Shown piece by piece: positions 44,364 to 64,000 of a DNA stretch of 64,000 nucleotides. How positions within the stretch are numbered: the stretch's first letter is position 1; every line of letters starts with the position of its first letter. The DNA is taken from contig JASKMD010000003.1 of NCBI GenBank assembly GCA_030144725.1, forward strand, positions 20,509,937 through 20,573,936, read 5' to 3'. The DNA comes from Haematococcus lacustris. Lineage: Eukaryota; Chlorophyta; Chlorophyceae; Chlamydomonadales; Haematococcaceae. A program made the position numbers and the translations under genes. A model generated the notes under the pieces. The model did not search any database, was not told the origin of the DNA, and saw only the letters and a list, made by a program, of their open reading frames with translations.

Positions 44364-46223
44364 ATGGGCCCCTCGCAGGAAAGCACCGTATGCCCACTGT
44401 GCATTGAGGAGCTCGACTCGACGGACATGAGCTTTAATTCCTGTCCTTGCGGGTGCGTGGTGCTGCTTTTGATCTGGTGCTGTGCTATGGTGCTTCGGTG
44501 TAGGCCCAACTGCTGCTGTGCCTCGCGCAGGTACCGCATATGCCTCTTTTGTTATGACCGCGTCAAGCTCTTGTGCAACAGCTTGTGCCCAGGATGCCGC
44601 CGTGAATATGGCAGTGTCTTGGAGGCTCGGCCCCCATCAGAGGGTGGCAGCGACTCAGTGCTTGCGTCCAGCACGCCTCCTCGGCCCAGCGGAGCGCAGC
44701 AGCAGCAAGCAGCCCCCAATCATCCTCCTCTACCGCCTGCCCGGCCGGCCCATTCAAAACCAGCTGCGGCCAAGGGAGCAGTGCCGCAGCGAGGCCCAGC
44801 CGCGCAGACGCAGGAGAGCAGTGGGCCTGGCTTGCCTAGCGGTGCAACTTGGGGTACGCAGGCAACGCCGAGGCATGAGGCCGAGCGCCAGGCCTGTGCT
44901 GTGCCAGCTCCCGTAGTGGCAGATGATGTGGCATGGCCGTCGTTGGCTGCGACAGCGACAGCGTCTGCGCCAGCGCCAGCCGCTCGGCAGCATCGAACGA
45001 TTCAGGAGTTGCAGGACAGTAGCCATCGACGCAGTAACAGCCATACTAGCTCAATGGACCGGGTGCCTAGCGTGTCCTGCATAGACCAGATGGCCCAGGA
45101 CGCGGTGCCGTCGCTCAGCGAGCAGGTGGCAGCGCCGTTGCCCGTCCAGGGCGCGCAACAGCCCACGCAGGTGAACTCGGTGCACGTCAATACCTCGGTG
45201 TTCGGAGTGCTGCGGGACGTGACGGTGCCGCTGCCAACAGCAGCTGTGGAACCCTTCCCAGACACTCTGACCATGCTGCAGAGCCTGAACCAAGCTATGC
45301 GTGAGGGCAGCCTGACACACCAGGAGGCTGCGGCTCAACTGCTCAGCATGATAGAGCGGCAGAAGGCAGGGCATGTCGCAGCCAGCAAGCCACCCCCAGG
45401 CTTTGGCGCACCCCTTGCCCACTCGCAGGTGCCAGAAGCTGCCAGCTACAGCCCCGCAACTGGCACATGCCACACCAACGGTGTAGCTCGGCCAGCACAC
45501 CTATCACAGACGCACACCAGCACGCTGCTCAGCCCGCTGGACAACCCAGTGGTGCACGCACCTCCTGTAGGCCGCTACCAGCCCATAGGGACCCGGGCGC
45601 CTGGTGGCCCCATACAGCCTCCCCAGCAGGAGCGTGCTCAGGGAGTTGGCTATGATCCAGTGCACACTGGGATGCCTCTCCACCAACAGCAGCAGCAGCA
45701 GCAGTACCAGCAGCACCAGCAGCAGTACCAGCACCACCAGCAGCAAGGCTCAGCTCCGGGCACATACTCCATGTGGAATGGTCTGCCTGGCCTCACATCC
45801 TTGTTGCCAGGGGTGTGCTCCTCTTCCTACAACCCCTTGCTGGGTGTGTTGGGTGTGAGCACCCGGTGGCAGCAGCAGCAGCAGCAGCTACACAGCGGCT
45901 TCCACAACAGCGATGTGAGCCTGGGTGGGCCTGGGTTGGGCCTGGCAGCTGGCCAAGGCCCACGAGAGGGAGGTTATGACCGCGTGCAGGCTCCACCATC
46001 CTCGCTGTATGGCCTCACAGGCATGCAGCAAGCCCCCTTGGGACCAGGCCTGGCATCCAAGGCACCACCGCCTGGGTTTGGGCCCACCCCACAACAGGTC
46101 CAACAGCAGCAGTATCGGCCCATGGCCGCCCAGGGCTACAACCCTCTAGGGCACCCTTTGCAGCAGCAGCAGCAGCAGGGGGGGCTACCAGTATACCGGC
46201 CTCAGCTGGGTGGGCAGTTGTAG
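44364..46223 (+). CDS. NOT4-type (C4C4) RING finger protein, Pro/Gln-rich
   Basis: The RING reads CPLCIEELD...SCPCG, then YRICLFCYDRVKLL and CPGCRREYG once an intron at 44453-44530 (GTGCGT...GCGCAG) is removed. Eight cysteines in the C4C4 pattern are specific for NOT4/CNOT4, the ubiquitin ligase of the CCR4-NOT complex. The spliced protein is 593 residues. After the RING it is low-complexity, rich in Ala, Pro and Gln, with glutamine runs at about 45685-45745 and 45870-45890 and two KPPPGFG/KAPPPGFG motifs. The RRM and C3H finger that follow the RING in CNOT4 are not seen, so this is a divergent or RING-only relative. The 78-nt intron is a multiple of three without an in-frame stop, so its retention would give a longer protein with a disrupted RING. 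The start is the first ATG; an upstream exon is possible. Confidence 0.82.
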   Translation: MGPSQESTVCPLCIEELDSTDMSFNSCPCGCVVLLLIWCCAMVLRCRPNCCCASRRYRICLFCYDRVKLLCNSLCPGCRREYGSVLEARPPSEGGSDSVLASSTPPRPSGAQQQQAAPNHPPLPPARPAHSKPAAAKGAVPQRGPAAQTQESSGPGLPSGATWGTQATPRHEAERQACAVPAPVVADDVAWPSLAATATASAPAPAARQHRTIQELQDSSHRRSNSHTSSMDRVPSVSCIDQMAQDAVPSLSEQVAAPLPVQGAQQPTQVNSVHVNTSVFGVLRDVTVPLPTAAVEPFPDTLTMLQSLNQAMREGSLTHQEAAAQLLSMIERQKAGHVAASKPPPGFGAPLAHSQVPEAASYSPATGTCHTNGVARPAHLSQTHTSTLLSPLDNPVVHAPPVGRYQPIGTRAPGGPIQPPQQERAQGVGYDPVHTGMPLHQQQQQQQYQQHQQQYQHHQQQGSAPGTYSMWNGLPGLTSLLPGVCSSSYNPLLGVLGVSTRWQQQQQQLHSGFHNSDVSLGGPGLGLAAGQGPREGGYDRVQAPPSSLYGLTGMQQAPLGPGLASKAPPPGFGPTPQQVQQQQYRPMAAQGYNPLGHPLQQQQQQGGLPVYRPQLGGQL

Positions 46224-47329
46224 CACCAGTAGCATGTGCAAGCCAGCTGTGCTGGGCAGGTAGCTGACCCTGGGCTGCTGACCTAGGGTAGGGCGCTGTC
46301 CTGACTTGCATGACTGGGGTAGTGTGAGTCACCTAGCTTGCATGCAGCTGAGTGGCCTTCATGGCTGCGTGGAGGGGTGTGGTTGTGGTTGTCGGTTGTA
46401 CACAGACCATTCCTGTGGCTCCCTGGCACTGGCATGCACCCCTTGCATGCCACATGCCACATGTGCACAACTGTGTGCTGCTGCTATGCCATGCCATGGA
46501 CCTCTGGTATGTCCAGACATTGAGCATGGACCATGTCAAGAGTTGTAACGTGAGTTAGGCACATGACTGGAAGGGTGGACTGACAGCTTGCTCTAGCTTT
46601 ATTTTTTGTGCCATGATGCCATGGCATTGAGCCAGGGCTGGGCTCAACTCACTGAGTGGGCGTGACACCTTAACAGCAGGAGGTTGAGAGAGTTGACACA
46701 GGGCGTAGACGCAGTTCGGTAACAGACGGCCCCTGGGCAGGGACAGATTTCTTATGACGTCCTTGCTTGCAAGCTCACACATGCGATAGGTGTGATAGTT
46801 GCAATGCATGTTATCATGCCACACACTAGGCTGTAATTGACACCTTTGTATAGCCCGGTATGCAAGCGCACGGCGTTGAGCTTTTCCCAGGCTGGGAATG
46901 CCTGACCGCTGCCAGCATTTTTAAGAAGGACCGTCAGGTGTTCGTCCTGTCCGCCACAACCCTCGGACCCTTGGGCCGTGAGCGGTTCCGCTCATTGGAC
47001 ACAGGCTGCGAGCCCATCATTGCAAAGGCTACTGCTAGTGTGCCTAGTGACCACTTCAGCTCAGCCCAACAGCTTCAGCTCAGCTCACCGTTATCAACGG
47101 CGCTCATGATCGCGTTGCACCTGACATGTATGTCTAGCAATGTCAGCGGCTTTGGTTCCGGCGGCAATGACATGAACAGGGGCGTGTCATCAATCGTTCA
47201 TCCCTCAGTTCAAAAAAACAAAAAAATAACAACTATGTCAACGGCTGTGCAATAGTGCGGATGAGGAGCGCCCATCATTGCGCGTTGGTGTGGTTGCAAT
47301 TCGGCATAGATACGAGCAATCCCCGCAGG
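46224..47329. other. Spacer between convergent genes
   Basis: Lies between the 3' ends of the RING-protein gene (+) and the GST gene (-). TGTAA motifs at about 46544 and 46832 could be algal poly(A) signals for the RING gene. An ORF at 46860-47255 has no recognised domain. Confidence 0.4.
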
Positions 47330-62762
<15,433 letters not shown>

Positions 62763-62956
62763 CTCTGCAGTTCTGACACCAAAAGTTGCTCAAGCAAAAG
62801 CCGAGTGAGTCGGTTAGGTCGCAGTTACTTGCGGGGAATTCATCATCTTGACACAGGGCAACTGGGGCACGCACGCCCTGGTGCGTGTTAGCTCGGCATA
62901 CCTCACGCCGACACCCAACTCAGCAAGCCCGTCTCTCTAGAGTTTGCAGCAAGAGC
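62763..62956. promoter_or_regulatory. Short divergent promoter region between the GST and transporter genes
   Basis: Only 194 bp separate the assigned start codons of the GST gene (minus) and the EamA transporter gene (plus), so both promoters and 5' UTRs must share this interval or overlap the coding starts. No clear TATA box was recognised. Confidence 0.4.
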
Positions 62957-64000
62957 ATGCTCAAGACGCTGGACAGTAGCATCAGCAGCACCTGCTCAGC
63001 CTCCACTGCTCGGAATGCCAACCTCTATCCCGGGAGACGGTGCCTAAGCACTGTTGTTGGGGCCGTGCAACGAGCCAAGCCTACTATGGCTCTTGGTTAT
63101 CTGTCTGGTACCTCCAAAGCGTCACGGCGAACATTTGCGTCACGGCCTGTGCGCACTTCAGCAGCCAGTGGCCTTGACAACTCTCCTGAGCAGGTTTGTA
63201 GCTTGTTCCATGTAGATACAAATGTACACGTCCAAATCTTCAAGATACCCCGTCCCAAAGTGCAATACCATGGGGTTGCAACACCCCATGATGCAATACC
63301 CCATGATGCTGTAGGGCAACGGCAATGACAGTGGCAGCAACATCGTGGGCTATGCAGCCCTATTTGGAGTTGCACTGCTGTGGGGCAGCTACACGCCTGC
63401 AATCAAACTCCTATATGACCTGCAGCCGTGAGTCCAGCCTACACGGAAGCCTCACCATGCTTGCAATGGTCCACTGCATAGCATCCACCATCCACACCCT
63501 CTGCTCCACATTTAGCGACTCAGGAGGCGTCTGCTGCGGAATGCCCTGCAGGCCCCCAGACCCTCCACTGCTAAACGCCCTACAGGCCTGCTTGTCAGCC
63601 CTGTTCCTCATCACAGCCAACATCACAGCCAGCATCACTCACCGACCTGTTGAGCCTCACCCTGAGGTGAGACCATAGGTGACCATAGGAGTGAGCGTCA
63701 CAGTTCTGGCTGTGGCAAGATGCAGCTGTTAGGAAGAAGAACAAGATTATTAAGAAAAAGACTACAATGGCAGAACTGGCGTGCCTCAATGGAGGAGCTG
63801 CTGCCAGGGGGGCGGCCTGCTCCTACCCTGCAGCTGTCAGGCCTGTATAAGTAATTGTGCAGCGTTGGCCAAAGCCACCTGCCTCTGCAATGCAATGCAT
63901 GGTACTGGCTCACACCAACACCAATAAGTCATTGGAGCCATGCATGCACTTGCAGTGCTTGCAGCAATGCTTGCATGCAGTTTAGACTTGATAGACTTGG
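62957..64000 (+). CDS. EamA/DMT-family transporter, 5' part (partial)
   Basis: Three exons join in phase: 62957-63193, 63315-63427 and 63552-63666; the gene continues beyond, probably past the window edge. The first exon encodes 79 residues rich in Ser, Thr, Arg and Ala with almost no acidic residues, as in a plastid transit peptide. Exon 2 has the first membrane helix and the EamA signature YAALFGVALLWGSYTPAIK. Exon 3 has PPPDPPLLNALQACLSALF and a second helix. Such drug/metabolite transporters carry small metabolites, often across the plastid envelope in algae; the substrate is unknown. The start ATG is the first in the open frame. A further exon may lie around 63719-63850. Confidence 0.78.

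Noticed and set aside
46860..47255. 131-residue plus-strand ORF as a gene
   Set aside because: No domain, homopolymer-rich end, no splice context, and squeezed against the 3' end of the GST gene; support is too weak.

Overview
The window is nuclear DNA of a green alga, most likely a chlamydomonadalean. The genes are GC-rich and cut into many short exons, mostly with GT-AG introns, and the introns and spacers are full of GC-rich micro- and minisatellites. Protein families (GFY-type acetate permease, cyclase with a solute-binding ectodomain, SEC14-like proteins) and the repetitive 'GKEYPGLGYKRLRDK' protein tail remind me of Haematococcus lacustris; the species call is recollection, not something I could compute. 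All gene models below were built by hand: I matched splice sites, reading phase and protein-family continuity.

Layout. 1-970: 3' part of an unidentified gene (+). 2228-3583: five-exon GPR1/FUN34/YaaH (GFY) permease (-). 4616-6126: four-exon CPBP intramembrane protease (-). 6570-15028: large receptor-type class III nucleotidyl cyclase (+) with signal peptide, ABC-type solute-binding ectodomain, one membrane helix and two cyclase domains. 15029-21352: repeat-rich spacer ending in a 3.38-kb hAT transposon with intact ends. 21707-25887 and 32306-35449: two paralogous CRAL-TRIO (SEC14-like) genes in tandem (+), separated by a retroposon copy and a decayed ORF. 37866-42596: ten-exon mitochondrial methylglutaconyl-CoA hydratase, AUH type (+). 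43040-43711: longest copy of the retroposon. 44364-46223: NOT4-type RING protein (+). 47330-62762: one 14-exon glutathione S-transferase superfamily gene (-) spanning 15.4 kb. 62957-end: start of an EamA/DMT transporter gene (+), divergent from it.

The GST gene is the most striking locus. It has an 8-nt micro-exon that completes the CPYC active site. Intron 7 carries about 5.8 kb of a 34-bp satellite whose monomer is a copy of that intron's own exon/5'-splice-site junction. Introns 8 and 9 also have tandem arrays starting just downstream of their 5' splice sites. Intron 10 contains a 1.7-kb hAT element with a perfect 8-bp target duplication.

A second theme is a dispersed retroposon family seen in five copies, two of them with 14- and 17-bp target duplications that begin or end in the same pentanucleotide. 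It encodes a protein tail with a DRDCNAALN motif resembling the RuvC-III motif of TnpB/Fanzor proteins. No operons, CRISPR arrays or confident RNA genes are present. The genes are independent metabolic, signalling and transport genes and do not form a visible pathway cluster.
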